64,000 nt of DNA from Lachnoanaerobaculum sanguinis. Its GTDB lineage: Bacteria; Bacillota; Clostridia; Lachnospirales; Lachnospiraceae. This document shows positions 52,257 through 60,865 of the stretch, piece after piece. The notes beneath the pieces were generated by a model, which searched no databases, was not told the DNA's origin, and worked only from the letters and a program-made list of their open reading frames with translations. Where the stretch lies: the NCBI RefSeq assembly GCF_033242365.1, contig NZ_BTHK01000008.1:1-64000 (forward strand), read 5' to 3'. Positions within the stretch are counted from its first letter, which is position 1; each line of letters begins with the position of its first letter. The position numbers and the translations under genes are program-made.

Positions 52257-52402
52257 GATTTTGCTGAGTATGAGGTGACATATTTGATAACAGCTTTTGA
52301 GAAAAAAGAGCGGGAAAATCTTACTATGGAAGAGAAGAATGTGCTTAAAAAGCTGGTAAAATCATTAAAGGAAGAGATTTCTAAGAATAGGAGGAAGCTA
52401 TG
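52257..52402 (+). pseudogene. HigB2/RelE-type toxin, 3' fragment
   Basis: In frame and just upstream of the antitoxin, codons read YTDFAEYEVTYLITAFEKKE then RENLTMEEKNVLKKLVKSLK and EEISKNRRKL. This matches the C-terminal end of RelE-like HigB2 toxins (typical F-x-K-x-E-R-x-N-L ... L-K-x-L). The first ~70 codons with the catalytic fold are missing: the frame opens after a TGA only ~20 bases past the promoter, with no ATG. A GTG at about 52281 might start a 33-aa peptide. The stop overlaps the antitoxin ATG (ATGA). The toxin is certainly non-functional. Confidence 0.75.
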
Positions 52403-52711
52403 AGTTCACTATTTGATGATTTGAAAGAGGGATTAGAAGAAGCTATAGCTCATGAAAATGGTAGCAAAATGGCAAAAGAAAGAACATATATGATTATGCC
52501 TGTTAGAGAGTATTCAAACAATGAGATTAAAGAGATACGTAAAAGGGCAGGTATGACACAGACGGTTTTTGCATCATATATGGGAGTATCAAAAAAGACT
52601 GTCGAGGCTTGGGAGGGTGGTAGGACACATCCGACCGGACCTGCATTTCGATTAATCAATATTTTAGATGGTGAGAATTTTACTGAAACCCAATTTGTTG
52701 TTGCAAAATAA
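52400..52711 (+). CDS. Type II antitoxin, HTH (HigA/COG2944-like), orphan
   Basis: 103 aa. An N-terminal segment (~1-35, LFDDLKEGLEEAIAHENG) is followed by a DNA-binding helix-turn-helix ~45-95: IKEIRKRAGMTQTVFASYMG then VSKKTVEAWEGGRTHPTGPA. This is the COG2944/HigA-2 layout in which the antitoxin gene follows the toxin. AGGAGG precedes the ATG. Its natural partner at 52257 is truncated, so it is an orphan antitoxin that retains its operator-promoter. It may still repress its own operon or counteract related toxins elsewhere in the genome. Confidence 0.9.
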   Translation: MSSLFDDLKEGLEEAIAHENGSKMAKERTYMIMPVREYSNNEIKEIRKRAGMTQTVFASYMGVSKKTVEAWEGGRTHPTGPAFRLINILDGENFTETQFVVAK

Positions 52712-52715
52712 TGAA

Positions 52716-52789
52716 TTTTAAAAAGGCTGTCACTTAAGACATACAATTAAAGTAGAATAAAAATTGTATATGCCTTTAGAGTGACAGCC
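52716..52789 (-). terminator. Long hairpin terminator after thioesterase gene
   Basis: GGCTGTCACTTAAGACATACAATT (52725-52748) pairs with the opposite arm ending GTGACAGCC at 52789, with a few mismatches. On the minus strand a TTTTT tract follows, just past the thioesterase stop. The arms (about 25 bp) are long for a terminator, so a miniature transposon remnant is an alternative. Confidence 0.65.
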
Positions 52790-52795
52790 ATTTAC

Positions 52796-53185
52796 TTATT
52801 TATCTAACTTACTGTCGGTCTTTGCCTGGAACTTTTCATTATTTACAATAAATCTTTCGTGAATTCCCTCTCCTATAAGACCTTTTTCATCATATGCCTC
52901 AACCTTGAATGTAAGAGCTCTTCCATCCACATTTATAAGCTCAGACTTTATCACGACCTTCATACCAAGCGGTGTGGCTGATAAATGCTTTACATTTACA
53001 CAAGTGCCTACTGTAGTAAATCCCTCCTCCAGTATATCATTAACACTCATAAAACATGACTCTTCCATCAAAAGTATCATCATCGGTGTGGAAAACACCT
53101 CTAAACTTCCACTTCCTATACCTGCTGCAGTATTTTCCTTTGTTACAATAGTCTCTCTTTGTCCCTTTATTCCTACTTCCAACAT
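52796..53185 (-). CDS. Thioesterase family protein (hotdog fold)
   Basis: 129 aa. Single hotdog domain of the fluoroacetyl-CoA thioesterase-like type: ETIVTKENTAAGIGSGSLEV, STPMMILLMEESCFMSV (the central helix with conserved Glu) and TVGTCVNVKHLSATPLGMKV (conserved His). It probably hydrolyses an acyl-CoA; the true substrate is unknown. AAGGAG precedes the ATG. It stands alone and ends at a hairpin terminator. Confidence 0.9.
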   Translation of the reverse strand: MLEVGIKGQRETIVTKENTAAGIGSGSLEVFSTPMMILLMEESCFMSVNDILEEGFTTVGTCVNVKHLSATPLGMKVVIKSELINVDGRALTFKVEAYDEKGLIGEGIHERFIVNNEKFQAKTDSKLDK

Positions 53186-53240
53186 AGTATTCTCCTTATC
53201 TATAGATATAGGCTATTTTATCATATTTTACTGATGAATG

Positions 53241-54233
53241 TTATATAGATAGAGTCAACATAACAGATTTTAATCTGTCGCTATAACAAACCTCAAAGTT
53301 ATTTGGTATTTCTATTTTTACATTATCGGAAATATAAATCTTAACATCCTTGTTTTTTGAAATATCCGTATTTACCGCTTTACTAATATCAAACGCTTTA
53401 TTAAAAAACTTTTCAACCGAGAAAATATCAAGCCTTTTTGACTCATCAATTTCACCTGATGAATATATGATAAATTTCGGTGTATCCAAGACTTTGAGAT
53501 TATATTTTGAATAAATATAATCTGCAAAGTTTCTTCCTTCTATTTCCAACGCTCGTGTAAAAGCCTTCTCCCAAAACTTTGCAGGATTACATGTCGAAAC
53601 AGGTAGCATTACGCTTAATGTGGCTTTTTCATTATTTCCTATAATATAAAGTGATACTCTTACAGTTACTTGATTCTCCCCATATTTGTAGCTTAAATAC
53701 TCATATCCGATAAATGAAAACTCTTTATCTGTAACTACCTCTTTTACTTTTTCAGTGAATATATCCTTATTTTTTGATAGATTATTTAAGTCTTCTATAG
53801 GATAATTAAGGTATAGATCACAGACTGGAAACTCCATATCTCTCACATCTGCAAATTTATCAATTGTAGCTTCAAGATTTTCACTGTTGCACATATTGCT
53901 GACATCATCCTGCAAATGTATCTTCTCTTCCTTATCTTTTTTTATGTAAATAAAAGCATCCTCATAACCATACTCGGAATGAACTCTCACCTTTGCCTTT
54001 ATATACATAGGAATTACTTCCCATTGGTCTATATAGAACATGTCCTCCTTATTTACAAGTAAAACCTTACCTTTAACACATCCTCCCTCATTTGGAACTA
54101 CATTGAAATACTTCTCACCTATGTTTATAGAATATCCCTCAAGTCTTGCATCATATGATTCCAAAGTATGGCCTAAGAGCTTATTTTGCAAATATTCAGA
54201 TTTCAAAGTCCCATATACAAATATCTTGTACAT
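53241..54233 (-). CDS. Gamma-glutamylcyclotransferase-like protein with C-terminal extension
   Basis: 330 aa. The N-terminal ~105 residues are an AIG2/GGCT domain: IFVYGTLKSEYLQNKLLG (the YGTL substrate-binding motif), then EGYSINIGEKYFNVVPNEGG and a conserved Glu-containing VKGKVLLVNKEDMFYIDQWE. The remaining ~220 residues form a domain I do not recognise, with several beta strands. The start is the ATG of YKIFVYGT with GGGAG nine bases before. The reaction of this family is removal of 5-oxoproline from gamma-glutamyl compounds, but many bacterial members are uncharacterised. Confidence 0.78.
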   Translation of the reverse strand: MYKIFVYGTLKSEYLQNKLLGHTLESYDARLEGYSINIGEKYFNVVPNEGGCVKGKVLLVNKEDMFYIDQWEVIPMYIKAKVRVHSEYGYEDAFIYIKKDKEEKIHLQDDVSNMCNSENLEATIDKFADVRDMEFPVCDLYLNYPIEDLNNLSKNKDIFTEKVKEVVTDKEFSFIGYEYLSYKYGENQVTVRVSLYIIGNNEKATLSVMLPVSTCNPAKFWEKAFTRALEIEGRNFADYIYSKYNLKVLDTPKFIIYSSGEIDESKRLDIFSVEKFFNKAFDISKAVNTDISKNKDVKIYISDNVKIEIPNNFEVCYSDRLKSVMLTLSI

Positions 54234-54353
54234 AAATATCTCCCATATACCCTGTATTGAAATTTTAATACTGATATACTTATTCTTTGTAAAATTTATT
54301 TTCTGATATATTAGCACAATATAGAAAGTAAAATAAATGGAATTAAGAAAACT

Positions 54354-54743
54354 TTACACCTTTAATATACCTACATACTTCATACTACTGCAACCTTCCG
54401 AATCTAAATCCGGAAAATCTTTAACAGCTACTCCCCAAATAACATTTCCTTCTAAAATCCCTTTTGCATTACACACACTCTCAAATTCATCCAAATCAGA
54501 GATATAATCTTTTGCAAGATCACGTACATTACATAAAGAAGCCCTAAAACAAAACCAAAAGTCCTTTTCATCCAGTTCTTCCAATCCCGTTTCCCTGCAA
54601 AAGCCACACTTTAGGCTAATATCAGGTTTAGCTCCAAGCCCCTCTTTGAAAAGTTTTAATTCATTTTCATATGGCTCATTATCCCAATACTGTTCAAAGT
54701 CATTCTCTTCGAATGTAGCTATCCATATATAATAGGTTTTCAT
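54354..54743 (-). CDS. Imm22/DUF4284-like protein
   Basis: 129 aa, soluble. The start YYIWIATFEENDFEQYWD and the segment KCGFCRETGLEELDEKDFWF have the pattern of Imm22-type (DUF4284) immunity proteins (hydrophobic-W-hydrophobic...F, then FC-x-D/E-x-G...). The ribosome binding site is weak, and the gene begins 10 bases after the SLOG gene, so it may be translated by coupling. If the assignment is right it is another immunity gene without its toxin. Confidence is modest. Confidence 0.5.
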   Translation of the reverse strand: MKTYYIWIATFEENDFEQYWDNEPYENELKLFKEGLGAKPDISLKCGFCRETGLEELDEKDFWFCFRASLCNVRDLAKDYISDLDEFESVCNAKGILEGNVIWGVAVKDFPDLDSEGCSSMKYVGILKV

Positions 54744-54753
54744 ATAAATAATT

Positions 54754-55113
54754 TTAAATCTCTACCACATGAACTTTTGCACCGTCTTTTGATGCAATAT
54801 CTATCATGCTTTTTGTACCTTTACTCTCACCATCCCAAAATGCAATAACCATAGGCTCATCTTCTAAGGCGTACTTATACATTTCCTTATTTCTGACCGG
54901 TCCTGCACCTCTGCCATATTTCTTCCAATCAGGTTTAAATACAGACACCTTCAGAGAGTTTTTCAAGGCATACTCTTCACCGAATGTGTCTGCTCCTTTT
55001 GCATGACCGGATACTATCTCAACATTATCTAATTGTCCAATAATCTCATCAAGCTTTTCAAAGCAAAATTCTCTATCCTGAAAATTCCTGCCTCCACAAA
55101 CAATTACTCTCAA
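54754..55113 (-). CDS. DUF2493 (YspA-type SLOG) protein
   Basis: 119 aa. Conserved DUF2493 features: VIVCGGRNFQDREFCFEKLD at the start, SGHAKGADTFGEEYA near residue 40, PDWKKYGRGAGPVRN near 65 and FWDGESKGT near 95. It is a Rossmann-like SLOG fold protein; relatives bind nucleotide-derived ligands, some in phage defence and conflict systems. The start codon is TTG (55111-55113) with AGAGG eight bases before it. It directly precedes the Imm22-like gene and directly follows the type I restriction operon (28 bases after the hsdR stop). Confidence 0.88.
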   Translation of the reverse strand: MRVIVCGGRNFQDREFCFEKLDEIIGQLDNVEIVSGHAKGADTFGEEYALKNSLKVSVFKPDWKKYGRGAGPVRNKEMYKYALEDEPMVIAFWDGESKGTKSMIDIASKDGAKVHVVEI

Positions 55114-55141
55114 AATTTGTACCTCTTTGATTCTAACTCAA

Positions 55142-58100
55142 CTACGCAGCAGCATTCTCATTAATACTGTCAATAATGCCTTTGATATTTGCCCATACAC
55201 CCAAGTCTGTAAATATCTCAACTATACTTCCCTGGTCTGTAAATGGAGCGTCTTGTAATACAGATAAATCCTTCATCATTCCATTGTGAACTATATACTC
55301 TACAATCTGATTTACAAAGTAAATCTGTCTGCTGTCAAGATTACTGTTCTCAAGATACTCTGAAAATGCTTCCTTCGCTGCATTCATATCAAGACCGACT
55401 ATTTCTCTTACCAGCTCACCAAGTGGCTTTTGTCCGTATTCCTTCTCATATTCCTCTTTTGTTCCAAGTTCTGACCAAAGCACTTTTTCAAGTTCTTTTA
55501 TATCATCTTTGCTTAAAGGAATATTTGATTTCAACTTTTGTATAGCCTCATTGTCCTGATGCTCTTTAATATAATATTCAGCCTTTGCACGATAGTTTTT
55601 CAGCGAATCACTTTCAAGATCCGAGTCATTCCATTCTATGGAAATAATATCGTCAGTAAAGTTGGTATCATATATAATACCTCCCTTTGGGATATACTTC
55701 ATAAGTCCACGGAGCTTTTCTCTTATTATCTCAAACTCGTTTACACCACAGCCCTCTATGTAATCAGTATGTAATATATCTCCTATAAGGTCTGATTGCT
55801 CATTTATTTCTGTAATATTCGCAATACTTGCAAGTTTTTTCGCATTCTTCCTTAAATCAGTAACAAATCTCTTATATGATTTACCTGCAAGGCATGCAAG
55901 CTCTATGCCATACATCAATGCATCGAAACGCACTGCACTGATTTCATCATCTTCAGGTAAAATAAGAGGTGAAAGTTCTTCTCTTATCAACACAGTATCT
56001 TCAAATGTAAGTGCCTTATAACCTTCTTCAGTAGAATATAACTCCACAAACTTTAAATGTTGCCTTACATCAAAGCTGTCTCTTGAAAGCTCTGATACCT
56101 TTGCTACCATCTCTTCAACAAGTCTTTTTCTAAACGCTCTAAGCTCATCACTCTGGTAATCCAAATCCTGCAATCTATATGCAATTTCAAACTTTAAATT
56201 AAATATGGCACTCTGTATAGGAATAGAATTATCTGTAGCCTTACCCTTACTTATTCTAAAGAAATCAAAATTACCACAAAAGTCAAAAATATAAAATTTA
56301 GACTTGTCAACTCCGTCAATAAGACCAGAACACAATCTTGTACCACGTCCTATCATCTGCCAGAACTTTGCATAACTCATTACTTTCTTAAAGAAAACAA
56401 GATTGACAACCTCCGGAACATCAATACCGGTATCCAGCATATCTACAGAAATAGCTATCTGAGGAAATTTATTTGCATCCGAAAAATCATCAATAATACG
56501 CTGTGCAAATTTAATCCTGTTGTCAATAACCTGAGCATATCCGGTTAGATGTGGATACTCTTTATTAAAGATTTCAAGAATCTTCTCAGCATGTGCATGA
56601 TTCTTTGCAAAAATAATGCTCTTGCCAATTTTTTGTCCATAATCTATTTTAATTCCGTTCTTCATAAATGTATCAAGAACTTTACGAATAGTATCAGAAT
56701 TAAATATCCACTCATTGAGTGCAGATGAGCTTATTGACTCAGGTAAATAACCATCCTCTGTCTCAAAAGTATTCTCATATATGCTCTTATCTTCATCTGA
56801 AAGATCCGCATACACAATTCCTTCCTCAATAAACTTAAGCTTCGTTTCAACTGATAAAAAATCAACCAGATATCCATCCTTTACAGCCTGTGAAAGTTCA
56901 TATCCGTATGTAGGAACTCCCTGCTCAAGATCAAATCTTTCATAAGTGTTTTTATCAATGTCGTCTTTTGGTGTAGCTGTAAGTCCTACCAAAGGAGCAT
57001 CAAAATATGTAAAAATATTTTTATATTTATTGTATATAGACCTATGTGCTTCATCACATATCACAAGATCAAAATGTCCGCATGTGAATATTTTTCTATC
57101 CTCTTCCTTAGCTGAATCTACGCAATTCATCATAGTCTGATATGTAGAAAAAACGCAATGAGCATTATAATTATCTTTTTCATCACAAAGATTGGTTACT
57201 GAAAGGTCAGGATAATTATTTCTAAACGCTCTCTTTGCCTGAGTTACCAAAGATGTTCTGTCCGCAAGGAACAAGATATTCTTAATCCATCCTGCATCAA
57301 GAAGTACATGACACAACTCTATTACAGTTCTTGTCTTTCCTGAACCCGTAGCCATAACAAGTAATGCTTTCCTGCGATGTTTTTTATCAAAAGCATTACA
57401 TACCGCCTTGATTGCCGCCTCCTGATAATATCTACCGGCAATATTCTTATCTATAACGACATTTTCAAGAGATGTTCTCATTTTTCTTAAGTTGAACATC
57501 TTTTCCAAGTCTTCTTTTGAATATACGCTTGCTACCTTTCTTTCAGGATAATCACCATCTATTATTCTGGTCTCAAATCCGTTTGTAAGAAAAATACAAG
57601 GTCTTCTACCGAATTTTTTCTCAATAACGTCTGCATAGTCGTTTGCCTGTTTTCTTCCGGCCACAACATCCACACATGTACGCTTTGCCTCTACTATTGC
57701 AAGTGGTTTGTGAGAAGCATCATAAAGTACATAGTCTACAAATCCGTCACCTGAATCTGTAGGTAATCCATCTATCTTTACCTCATTTAACCAATCAGAA
57801 CCCTCTCTCCATCCTGCATCTGCCAGCATAACATCAATGTACATTTTTCTTGTTGAATATTCTGAGAGTTCAAGCGGCTTTGTAACATAGCTTTGGATCT
57901 TTTCTTCTCTCTGCTCTGTAAGTGAAGCCTTAAGTGATGCATTCTCTGCTATCAATTTATCCAAATCTATATCGGAAATTTCAGTTGTCTTTGGCGGCTC
58001 AACCTCTTTTGTCAGAAGTGATTTATCAAAGCTTTGTTCAACATAATTATCCGCATAACAATAGCTCACAAAATCAAAGAATATATGCAGATTCTCGAGA

Positions 58101-58429
58101 CAAAGTATTGCCTTCTCCTCTGTTACCTTCCTTGCATTGTGAGTACCGTCATTACCTATCTTACGTATATAATCCATACGCTTAAACAGGTCTGCATCAA
58201 TAATATCTTTGAATTCTTCGGTATTCATTAGGCTGATTAGATTGTCCTGATATGGTTTAGTCAATGAAGCATCTACCGAATACATCCATTTAATAGCAAA
58301 CTCCATGGCTCTGCGGCAATTCATCACACACAGTCCCGGATCTATATATAAAACTTTTTCTGCCGCAATAGCAACATCTGAAAAGGTATCAAATCTCTTT
58401 TCCTTTTTCAAATAGTCAAAGTTGCCCAT
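55142..58429 (-). CDS. hsdR: Type I restriction enzyme, R (endonuclease/translocase) subunit
   Basis: 1095 aa. Domains in order: DUF4145 (~1-140, FLKY...NCRRAMEFAIKWMY), HsdR_N nuclease (~190-300: GFVDYVLYDASHKPLAIVEAKR supplies the D ... E-x-K active site), and SF2 translocase with Walker A MATGSGKTRTVIE, DEAH box VICDEAHRS, motif III GLTATP and motif VI MIGRGTR. The C-terminal EcoEI-type domain contacts HsdM. It cleaves unmethylated DNA at a distance after translocation. GGGGAGG precedes the ATG. It ends the hsd operon. Confidence 0.95.
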   Translation of the reverse strand: MGNFDYLKKEKRFDTFSDVAIAAEKVLYIDPGLCVMNCRRAMEFAIKWMYSVDASLTKPYQDNLISLMNTEEFKDIIDADLFKRMDYIRKIGNDGTHNARKVTEEKAILCLENLHIFFDFVSYCYADNYVEQSFDKSLLTKEVEPPKTTEISDIDLDKLIAENASLKASLTEQREEKIQSYVTKPLELSEYSTRKMYIDVMLADAGWREGSDWLNEVKIDGLPTDSGDGFVDYVLYDASHKPLAIVEAKRTCVDVVAGRKQANDYADVIEKKFGRRPCIFLTNGFETRIIDGDYPERKVASVYSKEDLEKMFNLRKMRTSLENVVIDKNIAGRYYQEAAIKAVCNAFDKKHRRKALLVMATGSGKTRTVIELCHVLLDAGWIKNILFLADRTSLVTQAKRAFRNNYPDLSVTNLCDEKDNYNAHCVFSTYQTMMNCVDSAKEEDRKIFTCGHFDLVICDEAHRSIYNKYKNIFTYFDAPLVGLTATPKDDIDKNTYERFDLEQGVPTYGYELSQAVKDGYLVDFLSVETKLKFIEEGIVYADLSDEDKSIYENTFETEDGYLPESISSSALNEWIFNSDTIRKVLDTFMKNGIKIDYGQKIGKSIIFAKNHAHAEKILEIFNKEYPHLTGYAQVIDNRIKFAQRIIDDFSDANKFPQIAISVDMLDTGIDVPEVVNLVFFKKVMSYAKFWQMIGRGTRLCSGLIDGVDKSKFYIFDFCGNFDFFRISKGKATDNSIPIQSAIFNLKFEIAYRLQDLDYQSDELRAFRKRLVEEMVAKVSELSRDSFDVRQHLKFVELYSTEEGYKALTFEDTVLIREELSPLILPEDDEISAVRFDALMYGIELACLAGKSYKRFVTDLRKNAKKLASIANITEINEQSDLIGDILHTDYIEGCGVNEFEIIREKLRGLMKYIPKGGIIYDTNFTDDIISIEWNDSDLESDSLKNYRAKAEYYIKEHQDNEAIQKLKSNIPLSKDDIKELEKVLWSELGTKEEYEKEYGQKPLGELVREIVGLDMNAAKEAFSEYLENSNLDSRQIYFVNQIVEYIVHNGMMKDLSVLQDAPFTDQGSIVEIFTDLGVWANIKGIIDSINENAAA

Positions 58430-58556
58430 GGCAAACCTCCCCGTAGTTTTAGTAAGCAGTATTTAGTAAAGAATATCTCAACTTTATAGGAATATTCTTA
58501 AAATTTTATTTATGCAAAACTCTTTTGTATTAAGAAAATCGTTAACTATGACTATT

Positions 58557-59741
58557 TTACAGTAAAGTTAGGGTTTTGTATATATGGATTTGAGGTTGCG
58601 AGGCGGCTGACAATTTTGATTTGTTGACTTGTTCAATAAAATCTGCAAATTCATTCTGTAATTTCACTGGTGGCAAGGGCATGGCTATTTTTCTTACAAT
58701 TCTCAGATTTAATATATCCATCGTTCCACCATGCGTATTCTCTGATAAGGATCTTTTCAAAGACTCTGATTGGAAGAAAAATTTAAAATAATATGGATTT
58801 ACCTTATCTTTATCAAAAGTAATCTTCATAAGTCGTGGATTTATAATTCCTGGCTCAAATATTTCAGGCATTATGAGCAATTTCCCATATGTTCCAACAA
58901 GACTTATTAACACATCTCCTGCTTGTACAGCACAATTTTTCAAAGTCTTATATCGCTCTTCATCTATATAATAATCACCAAACGTATGGTCACCACTTAT
59001 TACTTGTTCTTGTCCATATATTTTATAACCAGATTCTACATAGTACTCTTTCTTTAAAGCTGAGCCAAAAGGCCCAGCTTTCAGAGCATTTTTTTCATTC
59101 GCAACGACATCTTCAATAAAAGGCATATCCCAGCCTTTATTGTTTTTAATGGGATCACCAAAGAGTTCAACAAATCGGGCTTTAATAAGTTCATCTAGTT
59201 TTACAATCACTTCCTCTCTCATCTTTATAATAGAGTAAAGCATATCCAAATGAGTACAGATTTTCCTTTGCTTTGAATAATCAACCCCAGTAACTTCGTA
59301 TCTAGATACATAATCATCCGTCTTTAAATTATGTAATCCAGTTGTTTTGTTCTCAAATGCCCTCGTTCCACCTCTTCTATAGTTTCTATAAAGAGAATAG
59401 AATACGTACTTTGGAAACCACTTTTCCTGATTCCGTACTCTTAGTACCCCCGTGAAATTGTTGAAAAGATATGTATTACTCGGTCCATCAAAGTATACAA
59501 CTCGGCCAACAGGATATTTATCACTTCCACCAGATTTTTCAATAATGATATCACCTGATCTAAGGAATTTCTCATCTATATTATTCTTCGTAATCGTTCT
59601 TGTGACAACATTACTGTAATCAACTACTCCCTTATTAGTAAAGTTTGTAGTTCTGAGCACTGGTATTCCTTCACCAGTCTCATCATCTGTTCCCCACTCT
59701 CCAAGTAGAGCTTTACCCGTTATTTCTATTAATTTAGTCAT
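58557..59741 (-). CDS. hsdS: Type I restriction enzyme, specificity subunit (downstream copy)
   Basis: 394 aa with two target recognition domains: TRD1 ~1-150 and TRD2 ~205-375. They are separated by the conserved helical spacer ending VKLDELIKARFVELFGDP. The C-terminal conserved region stops early: FADFIEQVNKSK is followed by LSAASQPQIHIYKTLTLL instead of the VEVQKALDKAQ...FDSLMQKYFG end seen in the other hsdS. The change occurs inside a shared repeat, so the 3' end looks recombined. The upstream region repeats that of the other hsdS. It determines DNA sequence specificity. Confidence 0.9.
   Translation of the reverse strand: MTKLIEITGKALLGEWGTDDETGEGIPVLRTTNFTNKGVVDYSNVVTRTITKNNIDEKFLRSGDIIIEKSGGSDKYPVGRVVYFDGPSNTYLFNNFTGVLRVRNQEKWFPKYVFYSLYRNYRRGGTRAFENKTTGLHNLKTDDYVSRYEVTGVDYSKQRKICTHLDMLYSIIKMREEVIVKLDELIKARFVELFGDPIKNNKGWDMPFIEDVVANEKNALKAGPFGSALKKEYYVESGYKIYGQEQVISGDHTFGDYYIDEERYKTLKNCAVQAGDVLISLVGTYGKLLIMPEIFEPGIINPRLMKITFDKDKVNPYYFKFFFQSESLKRSLSENTHGGTMDILNLRIVRKIAMPLPPVKLQNEFADFIEQVNKSKLSAASQPQIHIYKTLTLL
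58614..58636 (-). repeat. hsdS 3' repeat, copy 1
   Basis: TTTTGATTTGTTGACTTGTT plus CAA, identical to 60938-60960 in the other hsdS and in the same orientation. It encodes EQVNKSK. Similarity ends at its left edge in this copy. Confidence 0.85.
59159..59200 (-). repeat. hsdS central repeat, copy 1
   Basis: About 42 bp, starting CAAAGAGTTCAACAAATCGG, shared with 61450-61491 at all but three positions. It encodes the spacer KLDELI/VKARFVELF between the two recognition domains. Confidence 0.85.
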
Positions 59742-59775
59742 AAATCATCCATATAAATCTCAAGTTGCTAAAAAA

Positions 59776-60744
59776 TTAGGCAATATACTTCTGATGGGAA
59801 TTCTTTACATTATTTTGGTTTACCATGGCATATTGCATTGTAGTATCAATTTGAGAGTGACCAAGTATCTTCTGCACTTGTTCGATTGGCATTCCCTTAT
59901 CTATAGCTCTGGTTGCCATACTTCTGCGAAATTTATGTGGATGAATTTTTTCAAGATTAAGCTTTCTACCAAGTTGCCTTAATCTAATTTCTACTCCACT
60001 TATTTTCAATCTATCATGCGGTGCATCTAATGTAACAAAAAGAGCCTCATTGTCATCATCTCTACTTTCAATGTAATCAATAAGGTGTACCTTTGCCTTG
60101 GCATCAAAGTATACTTTTCTCTCTTTATTTCCCTTACCATATACAACACATTCACGACCTTCCAAGTCAATATCACCGATATTTAAATTTACAAGTTCGC
60201 CTACTCTTATACCGGTAGAATACAGCAAGTCTATTATAGCCTTATCTCTTTTTGATGAGCAATTATCTCTAAGTCTTTCTATACTCTCATCAGAAATAAC
60301 GCTCTTTACCACTGTCTTAGTTCTTATTTTATGAATACGCTTCAAAGGACTTTTCAGAATATAATCTTCCTCTTCAAGCCATGAAAAGAAACTCGAAATA
60401 TTTCGTCTTATATTGTCAATGGTAGTATTACTACAATTATTTATCTTTTGATAGTTAGAGAGATACTCTCTCATCTCTTCGGTGGTTACTCTTCTTACCG
60501 GTGTATCCTTATTCCTTAATAAATGTTCTATTGTTACTTTATAATACTGTATCGTCCTTTCAGAACATCCTTCTACTTTCTTTGCATCTAAAAATAGTTT
60601 CAAGAAATCTTCGTTCGGTATATCCTGCTTAGTAGCCTCACAATCAGAAAAAGCTTTCAAGATTACCTCCTGAAGCCTTTTCATCTGCGAAATAGATAAG
60701 TACTCTGACATTTCGTTTAGTATTATTACAATTTTGTCTTCCAT
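59776..60744 (-). CDS. Tyrosine recombinase/integrase in the hsd operon
   Basis: 322 aa. The N-terminal SAM-like core-binding domain (~45-135: NEDFLKLFLDAKKVEGCSER) is followed by the catalytic domain with R in YSTGIRVGELVNL, K in VYGKGNKERK, HxxR in HPHKFRRSMATRAIDKG, H in ILGHSQ and nucleophile Tyr in TTMQYAMV. It is XerC/D-like, of the type that rearranges hsdS genes. It lies between two hsdS genes and is transcribed with them. The start codon and ribosome binding site lie within a perfect 10-bp hairpin. Confidence 0.93.
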   Translation of the reverse strand: MEDKIVIILNEMSEYLSISQMKRLQEVILKAFSDCEATKQDIPNEDFLKLFLDAKKVEGCSERTIQYYKVTIEHLLRNKDTPVRRVTTEEMREYLSNYQKINNCSNTTIDNIRRNISSFFSWLEEEDYILKSPLKRIHKIRTKTVVKSVISDESIERLRDNCSSKRDKAIIDLLYSTGIRVGELVNLNIGDIDLEGRECVVYGKGNKERKVYFDAKAKVHLIDYIESRDDDNEALFVTLDAPHDRLKISGVEIRLRQLGRKLNLEKIHPHKFRRSMATRAIDKGMPIEQVQKILGHSQIDTTMQYAMVNQNNVKNSHQKYIA

Positions 60745-60772
60745 GATGGTATTCTCCTTTGTATACCATCAT
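60743..60772 (-). promoter_or_regulatory. Hairpin enclosing recombinase start region
   Basis: ATGATGGTAT-TCTCCTTTGT-ATACCATCAT: 10-bp perfect arms. On the mRNA the loop holds the ribosome binding site (AAAGGAGA) and the 3' arm includes bases of the AUG start. It could regulate translation or mark a protein-binding site. Confidence 0.7.
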
Positions 60773-60865
60773 CCTACGCCATCCAATTCCTTATTATATA
60801 TACTGATTTAATTATTCAATAACAAAATGTTTTCATACATTTGTTCTGTTTTTACTATTTGTCAC

